A DNA stretch of 64,000 nucleotides from Chrysogorgia sp. JL179-B06 (lineage: Eukaryota; Cnidaria; Anthozoa; Scleralcyonacea; Chrysogorgiidae): positions 62,001 to 126,000 of the forward strand of contig JAYKKM010000134.1 of NCBI GenBank assembly GCA_035772405.1. The letters are read 5' to 3'. The position numbers were made by a program, and so were the translations under genes. The notes under the pieces are model-generated. The model was given only the letters and a program-made list of their open reading frames with translations, did not search any database and had not been told where the DNA came from. This document shows positions 22,030 through 32,613 of this stretch, piece by piece; position 1 is the first letter of the stretch, and the number at the start of each line of letters is the position of its first letter.

Positions 22030-22190
22030 GTTGCAAGTTGTCAACAGGCGTGAACAATGTTGTGCTGCACCCTGTGAACAATGTTGTTGGAACAATGATG
22101 AGCAACATTGTTCGTTCAACAATGTTGTTCACGCATGATAGCCGCCTTGTTACAGTATTGTTCAGCCAACAACATTGCAACAACTTGTGC
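22030..22190. repeat. AACAATGTTGTT inverted-repeat cluster
   Basis: AACAATGTTGT-type words recur in both orientations, with GCGTGAACAATGTTGT at the left facing ACAATGTTGTTCACGC about 85 bp later. It can form a cruciform. No coding function is suggested. Confidence 0.55.
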
Positions 22191-22734
22191 GATTTTTAGC
22201 TGTGTAGTGCCCACCAGTGGTCTCTTGTTGGTCAGCAGTCATATTAACTGGGGTTAGGGTTAGAAAACTCATTAGGCAGGGGGTTAGGGTCTAAGTTGTT
22301 TTGAGGTTAAGGGGAATTTTGTCACTTAAATTAATCGCTAATCTCTTGTTTAGTGGTATGGGCCTTTTTTTTAGCAATTTTTTACTATTTAACCAGCAAT
22401 TTCATTGATAAGTTCTTTATTTGAATTTATTTTAAGACATTTGACTGTAAGAGTGTCTCTACCCCTCTTCAAGAAAAGAAAGGGAATGGGGTAAGTGATC
22501 CAAAATTTGATGCACCTTACTGTAACAGCTAACAGAAAGGAATATGAGAATAATAAACAAAGAGGTTTCCCATGCTCTTTTTTACAGCCATCATAAATTA
22601 TCTAATAAGATGAAAGAGTTGAGTGGGTGAAATTTCTTGTTTATCACTCTCACATGATTACTTTTTGTTGACCATTATCATAATGCATTATTATTTTAAT
22701 ATGTAGCACTCTTACTGGTTTTGTATAGGTACAG

Positions 22735-22912
22735 TAATAGTATGATTTTGAGTGCAATTTGGAAACAAATATGCACAAGTTAGTTTTTCAAATATCTCAA
22801 AATAGCACGAGTCAGAAGGACAAGTGCTATTTGGGGTCTTTGAAAAACTCACGAGTGTTTTTTTTTTTTCAAATTGCACGAAAAATCATACTATTACTTA
22901 TTAATAACATAC
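22735..22912. mobile_element. Short inverted-repeat element (MITE-like)
   Basis: AATAGTATGATTTTGAGTGC at the left is inverted as GCACGAAAAATCATACTATT at the right, with an inner second stem (AAATAGCACGAG... / ...GTGCTATTT). The total is about 180 bp, with no coding capacity. Confidence 0.65.
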
Positions 22913-23039
22913 TACAGGAAAATGTTTGAGACAATATTAATTCAAACTTAAATTTAAACTTGCTTGTCTGTACAGCACAAAATGACAAGTTTTCACTTGA
23001 CAAGTTCAGTATGGTACACATAGAACTTTCTCTATCTCA

Positions 23040-23272
23040 ATGATGAAGTTTTTGCACTGTGATAACAGATTTTTGCACTGTGATAACAAGTTTTTGCACT
23101 GTGATAACAAGTTTTTGCACTGTAATAACAGATTTTTGCACTGTGATAACAAGTTTTTGCACTGTGATAACAAGTTTTTGCACTGTGATAACAAGTTTTT
23201 GCACTGTGATAACAAGTTTTTGCACTGTAATAACAGATTTTTGCACTGTGATAACAAGTTTTTGCACTGCGA
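23040..23272. repeat. 21-bp minisatellite (TTTTTGCACTGTGATAACAAG)
   Basis: Eleven head-to-tail copies of a 21-bp unit, with AAG/AGA and GTGATA/GTAATA variants. The pattern of variants repeats with a larger period (GTAATAACAGA units six copies apart). All frames stay open over it because of the unit length; I do not regard them as genes. Confidence 0.95.
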
Positions 23273-23723
23273 TTACATAGAAACTAACTAGTAGACCATT
23301 ACAAATCATGAGTAATGGAGTTTTATCTCTATTCTGTACCATCTCTTTAGTCTTTATTATCAGTCTTTTGTCTTTACCATAGCTATATCTTATGATTTAC
23401 TTTTAGCACACTGTAAGTTATTCCCAGTGTTGGACCACAACATTTTACCAGATAGTGTCAAACATCTAGATTTTGCCCTGGCACTTCCCTAATGGCTAGA
23501 TTGTCAGTTGTCACTAACACTTCATACACATAAAGCATCGTGTGTTCTTAAAATCATTAACATCATCTGTTTCCAGTGCCATTGTTTAATTTGCACATTC
23601 AGTTTCTGTATGTACTTTGCACTGATATTGATATCACCATAATAGCAATGTTTAGCTTAATAATAATTTAATTATAAAATTGACATGCAAAAAATCCAAT
23701 TTTATTCTTCAGAAGTGGACAAT

Positions 23724-24076
23724 TGCTGTATTATGGCTGCCCTACCACACCTGCTTGGTGAGAAGAAGTCAACTGACTTTATCGCTGGGGAGATGTTTTG
23801 GAAAATCATTCTTGTAAGTTTGCAATTCATTTGCACTTTTCAATTTCCATTTAAAGGCACAATATGTTCCTGAATGGAACATTGTAAATACAGTAACTGC
23901 CATTTCTTAGTTTATTTTATAATTGTAGTATAATGACCTAATATTATAGTATAAAATAAAATAATATAACATTATTTCATGTATAATTACAGGATGAAGA
24001 TGATGTACAGACATCAATCCATGAGACAAAAGCTCCACGACTGATTTTGACTGGAACCATTTTAAATATTCATTAA
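23724..24076 (+). pseudogene. Two-exon gene fragment of unknown family
   Basis: A coding stretch containing MAALPHLLGEKKSTDFIAGE ends at ATTCTT|GTAAGT (23,813). After a 179-bp intron the acceptor TTACAG at 23,987-23,992 opens DEDDVQTSIHETKAPRLILT, which stops at 24,074-24,076. The exon phases agree (0/0). The tail resembles the last exon of uncharacterised multi-copy cnidarian proteins, with a further similar stretch just after the stop in another frame, so the stop may be a mutation. It may belong with the SAM-like exons 2.6 kb upstream, but missing middle exons prevent a firm link. Confidence 0.4.
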
Positions 24077-24359
24077 CTTTGTTTGGCCAATGAGGGCAAT
24101 GGTCCAATTTTAAGCCATTCTCTGTTTAGCTACTAAGCAATTTGTCTGTGAGCCGGGATCAAATTTCAGTCCAGCTTACCGGGCTGAGATTTTAGCCCGG
24201 CCAGGCTGAGACTATCCATGTAATAAGCCCTTTATATAGCACTTTTTGCTGTTAAGAATTTTGTAAACATTTGTAAAACAGGAAGCATTTAGATTAAATT
24301 TTTTCCATCAAATTTGTGTTTTTTTGTTGTTATATTTCATAAGATGGATAAGATTTGTG

Positions 24360-24785
24360 TTTTAAATGTTAACCATTTGTGTAATGGTTAATACTACAAC
24401 CAATAAAAAATTGTTAAAATAACACACTTCAACCATTTAGAATTGATTACCTCAGATCCACCCTGGGTACTATTCTAAATAGGTTAAAACTACTGTTGTT
24501 AATTGGTTACAACTTCGAATGACCAAATCTAATTGGTCATATACACCCATTATAATTGATCATTTCTACTAAAATATAATGGTTAAATCTACTATTGGAA
24601 ATTGGTCGTTACAACAATTCACAATGGTAGTTTCAACCATTATAAAATGGTAAATGTAACCATTTAAATGTGGTTAATGGCGACCATTTATTAATTGGTT
24701 GTTATAACCATTTACAACTGTTTGTCTCAGATCCACATTTCAACCATTTTTTTTTGCTTGAAATAACCATTTCGTTTTTACAGTG
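24360..24785. repeat. AACCATT-rich element inserted in a P2X7-like exon
   Basis: The block consists of alternating AATGGTT/AACCATT motifs and ends with CGTTTTTACAGTG, the inverse of the CACTGTAAAAACG terminus at 15,604. The P2X7-like exon starts exactly at the next base, so the element interrupts that gene. Its left border is not clear; about 24,360 is where the motif density begins. Confidence 0.65.
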
Positions 24786-25394
24786 CAGACCGCCAAAGCC
24801 GGGATGCTGTGTAATATACACAAAGGTTCTTCACCAACGGCTTCAACAACTTGCTTATCACTCAAGACATGCAGTGGCACACTTTGGGATTTCTGCGCAG
24901 CAACAACATTCCTGCGGGTTTTGCAAAAGCTCATTCTTACAATTTCCGTACTTGCACCTATGCAATAAGTGTATAACATAAAATATAACTATAATACGCA
25001 TGAAGTGAAGGGATTTATCAATTCAATTATACAATTTGGCCGCCATTGACTATACTATGTCTAATAAGTCTATAGACAGTCAACTCGGAATCGCTCAATA
25101 AACCATAACTTACCATGAATTGGTAGCTTCAGCACTATCATTTCTTCGTGTTAGTTCTTCTAGCTGCTTTTTGGTGTCGTCTTGTTTTTTATTGTGTTCA
25201 GCAAGCCATTCTTCGTCAGACAAAGGCTCGTCAGCATCTGAGTTTCCGGACTCGTTTTGTGTTATAAAATCACGCTCTTCTTCGAAAATGCTCTCAGAAG
25301 CAGAAGATAGACTTTCGTACTCATCAGAGTCCGAGTTTGAGCTTGATATAGCGATGTTTCTTATAAATATATATAGTTTTTGGTAACTATGTTG
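24786..25394 (-). pseudogene. P2X7-like zinc-domain gene, broken
   Basis: The upstream exon (25,394-25,114, open to an in-frame stop at 25,397) is acidic and Ser-rich: SSNSDSDEYESLSSASES, then LSDEEWLAEH, a layout seen in the N-termini of the many P2X7-like proteins of cnidarians. It ends TCATG|GTAAGT. The next exon starts at 24,957 after TGCATAG, and the split codon gives Trp followed by CKYGNC, then QECCCCAEI. This is the Zn-binding Cys-rich domain of the P2X7 C-terminal type. After about 30 codons the frame breaks (TGATAA); two further frame shifts bring back EEPLCI and ITQHPGFGGL. An AACCATT-rich element then cuts the exon. The domain is known as a cytosolic ballast domain of P2X7, but these short proteins lack the channel part. 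Confidence 0.75.
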
Positions 25395-26580
25395 TCAAAA
25401 CGCTTATGTATTCCTTGTTGTGTGAAATCTAATTTTTCCTGACTCCCAGGCCCCTCTTAAGAATAACGACGCGCGGCTTTTTCATTCAATTGGCTATGTT
25501 TAGATAGATATATTTCGGGAAATAACGGACCAAATCGAATACTGTAAAATAACTTACAGCTCTTTTCGCATCCTCTATACAATGAACTAAAAACTGTGGA
25601 GGGTTTATATGCACTTTAAGATTAAGACATTTTCTATTCCTACCTTCGATGAGTTGCGCAATTAGACTGTTTTTTTTGCACCGATTTTTGGATTGAAATA
25701 CGAATTGGCTATTCCCACGGGAACGGTACGATTTCAAGCCGTTTCAACAAAACTACCCATTTTTTTAAAAAAATTCAAACTTGTTTTCCGCCTTGACATG
25801 CATGGATACGACCAGAGGACGAAACGTTTCTTAATTTTTACAAAGAAAACTCTGACTTACTCTAAAAGATTGGTGTACTGTCGAAATAGTGTGTGTAGGA
25901 GGTCTAACGTATCGAGCGAAGGAACTTCGCCATTCTCTAAAGAAGTGCACCTCCTGCACTCTCTTTCCGAGAGTTTTCGATTTGTATTTCTGCACTGCCT
26001 CGCAACAAAACACTTTTTATCCGATGCCGTTTAGGCGATGCCAAAGCGAGTTCTAAACGGCGCTAAAAAGTCGTAAAAGGCCAGTGGCGTTCACACGGCA
26101 CCGCGTCCAAATTGTGTGAAAACGTCACTTCCGAGACGAAAATGAAACGGACAGCGGTATTGTGTGAACACAAATATCGTAACTTTCCCCCTTCGCTTAA
26201 GTGGCCAATATCTCTTACCTCAAAACAATAAACTATACTACTTTCTTTGCTCATTTTGAAAAGTTTGAGGTTTATGTGAACGCACTTTCTAATCTGTAAA
26301 GAAATTTCGTGTAAACACACGAAAACTCTGCTGTTATTGCTTCCCAAACGGAACCTTATCGAGCAGGATGATTGCGTATACCGTTGTCCGGACAGGGCCG
26401 TGAGTGTTTAGTTTTGAAATAACTCCGATCTCTCCTGTCGTTTAATGTGGAGCAAGTTTCCTGTCTTAAACGTCAAATATAAACTTCAAGTTTTTGAACC
26501 AACGGCAAAATATTCCTTCGACATATATATTCATACTACTTGTATACCAGTGACTTTAATTTTATTATATCTTAAATAGT
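25395..26580. other. Intergenic DNA, one possible exon
   Basis: On the minus strand a frame at 25,737-25,550 reads through NPPQFLVHCIEDAKRA and meets a donor-like GCTGTAAGTT; no family is recognised. The stretch 25,830-26,350 has several small frames on both strands but no domain. ATTTCCCGAAATA-type words here resemble words in the inverted repeat at 52,980-53,110. Confidence 0.4.
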
Positions 26581-26584
26581 AGGT

Positions 26585-27062
26585 TCGTAGGAAGTAGTAG
26601 AAAGTTAGTTTCTTAGAAAGTTAGTAAAAAGTTAGTTTCTTAGAAAGGTAGTGGAAAATTAGTTGCTTAGAATGTTAGTTTCTTGGAAAATTAGTGGAAA
26701 GTTAATTTTTTAGAAAGTTAGTAGAAAGTTAATTTCCTAGAAAGTAGTAAAAGGTTAGTTTCTTTGAAAGTTAGTAAAAAGTCAGTTTCTTAGAAAGTTA
26801 GTTTCTTAGAAAGGTAGTGGAAAATTAGTTGTTTAGAAAGTTAGTTGCTTAGAAAGTTAGTAGAAGGTTAGTTGCTTTGAAAGTTAATAAAAAGTCAGTT
26901 TCTTAGAAAGTTAGTTTCTTAGAAAGGTAGTGGAAAATTAGTTTCTTAGAAAGTTAGTAAAAAGTTAGTTTCTTAGAAGGGTAGTGGAAAGTTAGTTGCT
27001 TAGAAACTTAGTTTCTTAGAAAGTTAGTAAAAAGTTAGTTTCTTAGAAAGGTAGTGGAATGT
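26585..27062. repeat. Minisatellite of GAAAGTTAGTTTCTTA units
   Basis: Nearly 480 bp are built from alternating GAAAGTTAGTTTCTTA, AAAAGTTAGTTTCTTA and GAAAGGTAGTGGAAAATTAG units of about 16-30 bp. A higher-order pattern is visible (AAGGTAGTGGAAAATTAGTTG near 26,645 and 26,813). It is strand-asymmetric (A/G-rich on +). Confidence 0.9.
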
Positions 27063-27273
27063 TAGTTGCTGTGTACCTACAACACGTTTTCTTTGACAGG
27101 TTTTTCTTTGACAAGTTTTTCTTTGACAAGTGTTATTTGCTCGTTGGTTATCCAGCAATACAATTGTACAGCGGACCACGACAAAAAGCGTCTACAAGCA
27201 TGCGCAACAACAATAGACCGCTGACCACCGGCATGCAGTTTCTCAAAAACTTGTCAAGTTTCCTTTGTTGACC

Positions 27274-27522
27274 GTACAGACGAACAAGTTTTGTACTTTG
27301 CCAAGTTTTTCTATGACAAGAGCATTTGTTGAAAAGCTAGGCTGCTAGCTTTTCAACACTGTGACGCTCGCGAAATAGGTTTAGTGTCTGACCGCATAAA
27401 ATCTTGAACCTAATTGGACGTCTCATATTAGGCTTTTCTCACTGGATAAAAGTGTACTTGTCAAGTTTTCGTATACACACAAGCAAATAAAACTTGTCAT
27501 AGAAAAACTTGCTCGTCTGTAA
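27274..27522. mobile_element. MITE-like element with CAAGTTTT terminal repeats
   Basis: TACAGACGAACAAGTTTT near 27,274 is inverted at the right as TTGCTCGTCTGTA ending near 27,520, and TTTTTCTATGACAAG near 27,305 is inverted as CTTGTCATAGAAAAA near 27,498. A 12-bp-arm hairpin (GTTGAAAAGCTA / TAGCTTTTCAAC) lies at 27,327-27,356. The element abuts the Penelope-like copy on its right and probably removed its 3' part. Related CAAGTTTTTCTTTGACA words extend left to about 27,090. Confidence 0.6.
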
Positions 27523-28800
27523 GGGGCATGAGGGATGGATTGCTTAGTGTGGTTTGGATGAGAGGAAGAAAATAGAAGATAACTATGGGTGTCAGTATAG
27601 GCTTGCACGAGAAATTAAATTATCAAGGAACGAAATTAAAATATCAAGGAACGACACACAGCTCTCGCTGATTTCGTACGTGAACTTCAGAGCAGGATGA
27701 AAATCATCAACAAAGTTGATGAACTGCTCTAAAAGGGTAGGTGAACATGACGCTGTTCCTAAACAGTCATCGATAAATCTGCCGAAGAAATCAGGCAAGG
27801 GACCTGTGTATCGTTCTAAGATCTGTTTTTTCAACATAACCAACAAATAAGTTAGCATAGCTTGGACCCATTTTGGTGCCCATCGCAACACCACTTATTT
27901 GTTGATAATGTTCACCATCAAACGAAAAAGTGTTAAGGGTAAGCTCTAGTTCTGCTAAGCGGAGTAACGTGGATGTAGAGAGTTCTAACTGAACGCGCTG
28001 ATCAAAGAAAAACTTCAGAGCTTCAAGGCCATCACAATGGGGAATGACGGTGTATAAGGACATGACGTCCATGGTGAAAATAAATTTATCGGGACTACTG
28101 AAACGTAACTGGTCGAAAATTTGCAAGGCTGTTTAGTATCTTTGATATAAGAAGGCAACTTCTTAACCTAAGGAGACATAACGTTGTCTGGAAAACTGGA
28201 AATGAGCTCGGTGGGGCAACTACAAGCGGAAACAATTGGCCTGCCAGGATTGTTAAGTTTATGAATTTTAGGTAGGAAATATATGACAGGCGTTCTGGGG
28301 ATTGTTAATATAAGGTTAGATGCAGAGGCAGGCAATTCGCCGGCTTGGATGAAATTATTGATGAGTTTTGACGGATTTTTGGTGAGATTGAGCGGGATCG
28401 GAATTCAACTTACTATAAAAGATAGTGTCACTGAGTTGGAGAAGAGCCTCTTGTCGCGATACAAGTCCGCTCTCCAGACAACAACAGCGCCACCTTTGTC
28501 CGGAGGTTCTATAACAACGTCATCTCGGCATCGCAATGACTTAAAGCTGGAAGCTTCGTTAAGGTTATGAACTTTTTTTCAGCGCTGAGGGTGCAATTTA
28601 TCAATGTCATGGCGGCATTGTCTAGCTTACGAAAAGATCAAGGGAGAAAAAAATCACCTTCAGGTGGAGACCAAGACGATTTCTTGGGATTGAGTTCTTC
28701 AACAATATCCTTATTGTTATTAAAAGTGGGCTTATCATGAAAAAGGCTTTGAGGCGCATGCGGCGGAAGAAATATTCGGTATCTTCTTTAACTGAAAATA
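27523..28800 (-). pseudogene. Penelope-like element copy 1: reverse transcriptase, decayed
   Basis: Reading leftward the fragment contains the N-terminal PPDKGGAVVV block, then PKIHKLNNPGRPIVS, motif A (FTMDVMSLYTVIPH), motif B (GVAMGTKMGPSYANLF), motif C as FIDDCLG, and the later HPALKFTYEIS and HSYLLFSSSHPNHTKQSIP blocks. This order is that of Penelope-like reverse transcriptases. Stops near 28,170 and 28,410 and a frame change in 27,791-27,894 kill the gene. The C-terminal GIY-YIG endonuclease is missing because the copy stops at a MITE near 27,522. Penelope elements copy themselves by target-primed reverse transcription. Confidence 0.85.
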
Positions 28801-28811
28801 GATTAATGGGC

Positions 28812-30057
28812 CATGGACGTCTGCATGTCCTTATACACCGTCATTCCCCATTGTGATAGCCTTGAAGCTCTGACGTTTTTCTTAGATCAGCGTACTCAAT
28901 TACAACCCTCTACATCCACCCTTAACAATGTTTCGTTTGATGGTGAACATTAGCAACAAATAAGTGGTGTTGCGCGATGGGCACCAAAATGGGTCCAAGC
29001 TGTTTGGGAACAGCGTCATGCTCACGTGTCCTTTTAGAGCAGTTCATCAACTTTGTTCTGCTCTGAAGTTCACGTGGGGAAATCAGCGGGACTTGTGTGT
29101 CGTTCCTTGATATATTAATTTCGATTAATGGTGATTCGCTGAAAACGTCGGTCTCGTACAAGCCTATTGACTCCCATAGTTATCTTCAATTTCCTTATAA
29201 TTAAGCAATTCATCCCTTAATCTCAATTCATGCGTCTTCGTCGCTTATATAGCGACGACAAAGATTTTCAAGCCAAAGTAATGGCTATGAGATCTTTTTT
29301 TGTTCAACGTGGTTACCCTACCAACCTTCTAGACCTCGCCGTTCAGAAAGCTTTTATCGTCCCCCGTTTAGACGCCCTTGAACCACCTGAGGAACAAGTT
29401 TCAAACAACAAGATTCCTGTAGTTCTAACATTCTACAAAATGATTCACATTTTACAAAATGATCCTGAGACGTAAGCCATTTTTACCGAAACCCTTTGGT
29501 ATCTTTTCGCCGTAATAAAAACATTCGTGATTCCTTAGTACATAGTGCCCTTAAACAAAATACCTCGGCACCAGCTGCGGGAACATTTTAGTGCAGCCGT
29601 TCCCCCTGCTACACATTTTTGTCAATCCCACTACAGTTATTACTGTCACGAAATTCGACCACATACTTTTTCATGCACGTCCACCAACATAATGTATTGC
29701 ATTTATTGCGATAAATGCCCTAAAATCTACATAGGTGAAACTGGGCGACGCCTTTCAGACAGGTTTGCTGAACATCTTCGTTCCGTGAGGAACAATGATG
29801 TTGACAAACCTGTGGCGCGCCATTTCAACAGCTCTAATCATTTGGTTTCAGACATCAAAGTCTGTGCCATCCTTCCCATCGCAGGTGGTAACGATAACCG
29901 AAAACGGCAAGATGCCCAAAATGTGTACGAGGTTGAGGCGAACGTACGTATTGAGTTGAATTTTTTCGTCAAGTTGCCAAACCGTTTGACGCACTTTAAT
30001 TTCCCGATATGTTTCATTTATTCGTTCATTCTCGAATCGATCCATCCCAGTTATATT
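28812..30057 (+). pseudogene. Penelope-like element copy 2: RT remnant plus GIY-YIG endonuclease
   Basis: The plus-strand copy starts in motif A (MDVCMSLYTVIPHCDSLEAL) and is internally deleted: the palm motif C region is lost. It resumes at 29,230 with LRRLYSDDKDFQAK, then ILQNDPET. After a frameshift, 29,545-30,057 encodes the endonuclease: FSCTSTNIMYCIYCDKC, KIYIGETGRRLSDRFAEHL and PVARHFN, which supply the Tyr, Gly, Arg and His of the GIY-YIG fold with the Cys pairs usual for Penelope. It lies head to head with copy 1, sharing an edge at 28,800-28,812. Confidence 0.85.
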
Positions 30058-30060
30058 TGA

Positions 30061-30705
30061 ATTACAATATTAGACAAGAGAAATATAGTTATCGTGAATA
30101 ATAACGTGTAATATTTAATCTTCGTTTTCTCTACAGCTAGTGACTTGTTACTGAAGATCAAAAATATTAACTAACAAAGAAAATGGATCATCAAGAATGC
30201 TAGTGCAATTAGGATTTTTCAAGTGCTTTTCCTTCGCAAGTTTCTTGTAACTCAGCATTTCCCTTTCTTGTCGTAATTTTTGAAAGAACCGTTGTACCCG
30301 GCTTGTTTAAAACACAAAGCAGCTACTCGGTCACATCTACAAAGACCTTTTGCACAATTAATATTACTTGAGTCTATAACAGAGAAAAAATGAAGTATAA
30401 TTATTCTCTAGTTCGTGTGTTATCTACGCATGCCCATGTGTTTGTGTATGTGTGAATAATAAGTGAATAATTTATTTGAAGAAACCTCATTGCCATTGGT
30501 GCTTTTAACGTTAGAGATATCTCAATACAATATACAGACATTCAGAATTTTAAAAATAATACAAAATATAACTTTAAATATTAAGAAAAAATTAATTCAT
30601 TAATGTGAGTAAAATATATTAATAGAACTAGAAGAAATCATTCCATTTCAGAGAAGAAATTATTCCATTCATTATATTATACAATGGCATGCAAAACTAT
30701 ATTAT
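30061..30705. other. AT-rich intergenic DNA, no gene seen
   Basis: No frame above background and no clear repeat. This may include the untranslated 3' part of the Penelope-like copy. Confidence 0.45.
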
Positions 30706-30709
30706 TCTT

Positions 30710-31138
30710 AACTCTTTCCTGTCCAGCCCAGTCAAAATGGTTCATAGAAGACGCATGAAGTCGTCAATCTAAAACACGGCAAACGGTAACGCAAGATTAA
30801 AAATTGAAAACACGCCCACTCACATGCCAAGTTTGACTTGATTTCATAAACAAATCTGCGATTGGTGGCATTTTGAATTTTCATGATGCTACGCGGGCGT
30901 GCAAGATGGCCTTTTCTAGAAAAATGAAAGTTTTTCAACCTGATTTATGATAATTAATGCTAATTTATATTAACATAATGCGTCTTGTTCGGGAAATTTA
31001 AAAGCAATGATAAAACCCGTTTATTGGGCTTTCAGAAAATGTATAACTTTCGTAACAGTTATAGTTATTTCCAGAGATATCAATAGAATAAACAGTTGGT
31101 TCAACTTTGGAGGTTTTTCAGCCGGACAGGAAAGAGTG
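30710..31138. mobile_element. TTAA-type MITE, copy 1
   Basis: The element starts TTAACTCTTTCCTGTCC and ends GGACAGGAAAGAGTGAA, so it has ~17-bp terminal inverted repeats outside which TTAA (one mutated) can be read as the target duplication. The interior shares long blocks (GATTGGTGGCATTTTG, ATGATGCTACGCGGGCGTGC, GATATTTCCAGAGATATC) with copies at 37,785-38,098 and 46,346-46,799. Non-coding. TTAA duplications point to a piggyBac- or Kolobok-mobilised family. Confidence 0.8.
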
Positions 31139-31214
31139 AAGTCTTGTATCATAGGAATGAACGTCATGTCAAAAATAATTATTAAAATTAAAATCAATCC
31201 CATTATTTAAAGCT

Positions 31215-32165
31215 TTTTAATATAAACTTACTAGTAGTCTAACGCAAATGATGCAATCGGATTGGCTACGCTAGCTATCTAATTAACAATAAGACAACGA
31301 GCCCGAGTTGTCTATGAGCAAATAGTCAACGAAGGCGAAGCCTGAGTTGACTATTCGCTCATAGACAACAAGGACGAGTTGTCTAATTGTTTTAGTAGAA
31401 ACAAATTAGTGGACTATTACAAATCATGCATTCTCAAAAAAATTATCCAAAAACTCATGTGAAACCTCCCCAAAACGACAGTTTTCTGCCATTGTTTTGA
31501 GCGCGTTTCCCAAACGTTGTCTATCACGAATAGACAACGGTTGAGTAGCCAATCAGAACGCATCATTTGTAATAGACCATGGTCAGTTTCTATGAAGAGC
31601 AGATAGTGAACGAGGGAGAAGCCCGATTTGCAACTATCTACTCACAGACAACGAGTACGAGTTGTCTAATTATTTTAGTATCAAGACAACCATAAACAAC
31701 CTTTCTTTAACGTAAAAATCTTATCAAACATTGTTCCAAATTTTCAGATAGTTTCACCCTTTTGTTTGTGGAAGTCTTCCCATTCAAAATGTAGAGTTGC
31801 TCGATGGCACATGATAAACAATCGCTCATAAAAAACGAGATTGTAATTACTTTGCTTCAAATTTGGTGTAGATATACTCCAAAGGCATAAGCGAATTCGT
31901 TTTCTTATTCGAAAATGTCAAACTGAACAATTTTCCATTACTTTCGGGCCAATGTTTTCATGATTTCATCACTCATATATAAATTTTAGCGCACCTAGAT
32001 TTTTTGATTGTTTTACCTAGATTTTCTTGCAGCGTGAATAGATTGGTCAGGAAGGAATATTCCAGTTATAAAAAGGTTTGTGGATAACGCTGCTAGTGGT
32101 CTATCATCACCAATAGACCACATATAGCTCAGCCAATAAGAATGCCGAATTTGTAATAGTCCACT
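31215..32165. repeat. Cluster of inverted repeats with GACAACGAGnnCGAGTTGTC motifs
   Basis: Around 31,280-31,390 AGACAACGAGCCCGAGTTGTC and ATAGTCAACGAAGGCGAAGC make strong palindromes. TTACAAATGATGC-type words appear inverted near 31,235, 31,415 and 31,565, and a related unit (31,595-31,680) and a third one (32,060-32,165, with TGGTCTATCATCACCAATAG) follow. These are probably two or three nested MITEs; borders are uncertain. Non-coding. Confidence 0.55.
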
Positions 32166-32613
32166 AGTTGGTTGTGATAACGATGAGATTTGCGTAAAAA
32201 GCAATGTTTATGTCTCGTTTTACGAAATAATTTGGAAGAAATAGCGAACATAAATAGATGATAAGAGTTTCGCTCTTAATTTCTATGAAGCGATGGTTAC
32301 CTCATTACCTTATAGAAATGTCGAGCTCGTAATATGATTGTTAAATAGACTAAGCAGGACCTATGGAATTTCCTGAGTTATCTTGACCGATGTAGCTACG
32401 TTGGTGATTATCTGAGGCGCATAATACCAGAAGAAACTTATTTTGGATTTGTGAGGCATTTTCACCGTTTCAATTACGTCTCAACGAATGTCGATCTTTC
32501 ATCGCTTGAGTGTCTCTTAAAGTACGTTTACACGTTGTAATAAATGATATTGACTACATTCGTTGCACTTTTTTGCTCTTCTGTATGTCAGTAAGATTAT
32601 ATAGTATATTTAC

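Noticed and set aside
23006..23342. Overlapping frames with FLHCDNK or VITVQKL repeats
   Set aside because: Products of another 21-bp minisatellite.
28922..29161. 79-codon minus-strand frame
   Set aside because: Antisense shadow of the plus-strand Penelope-like copy.
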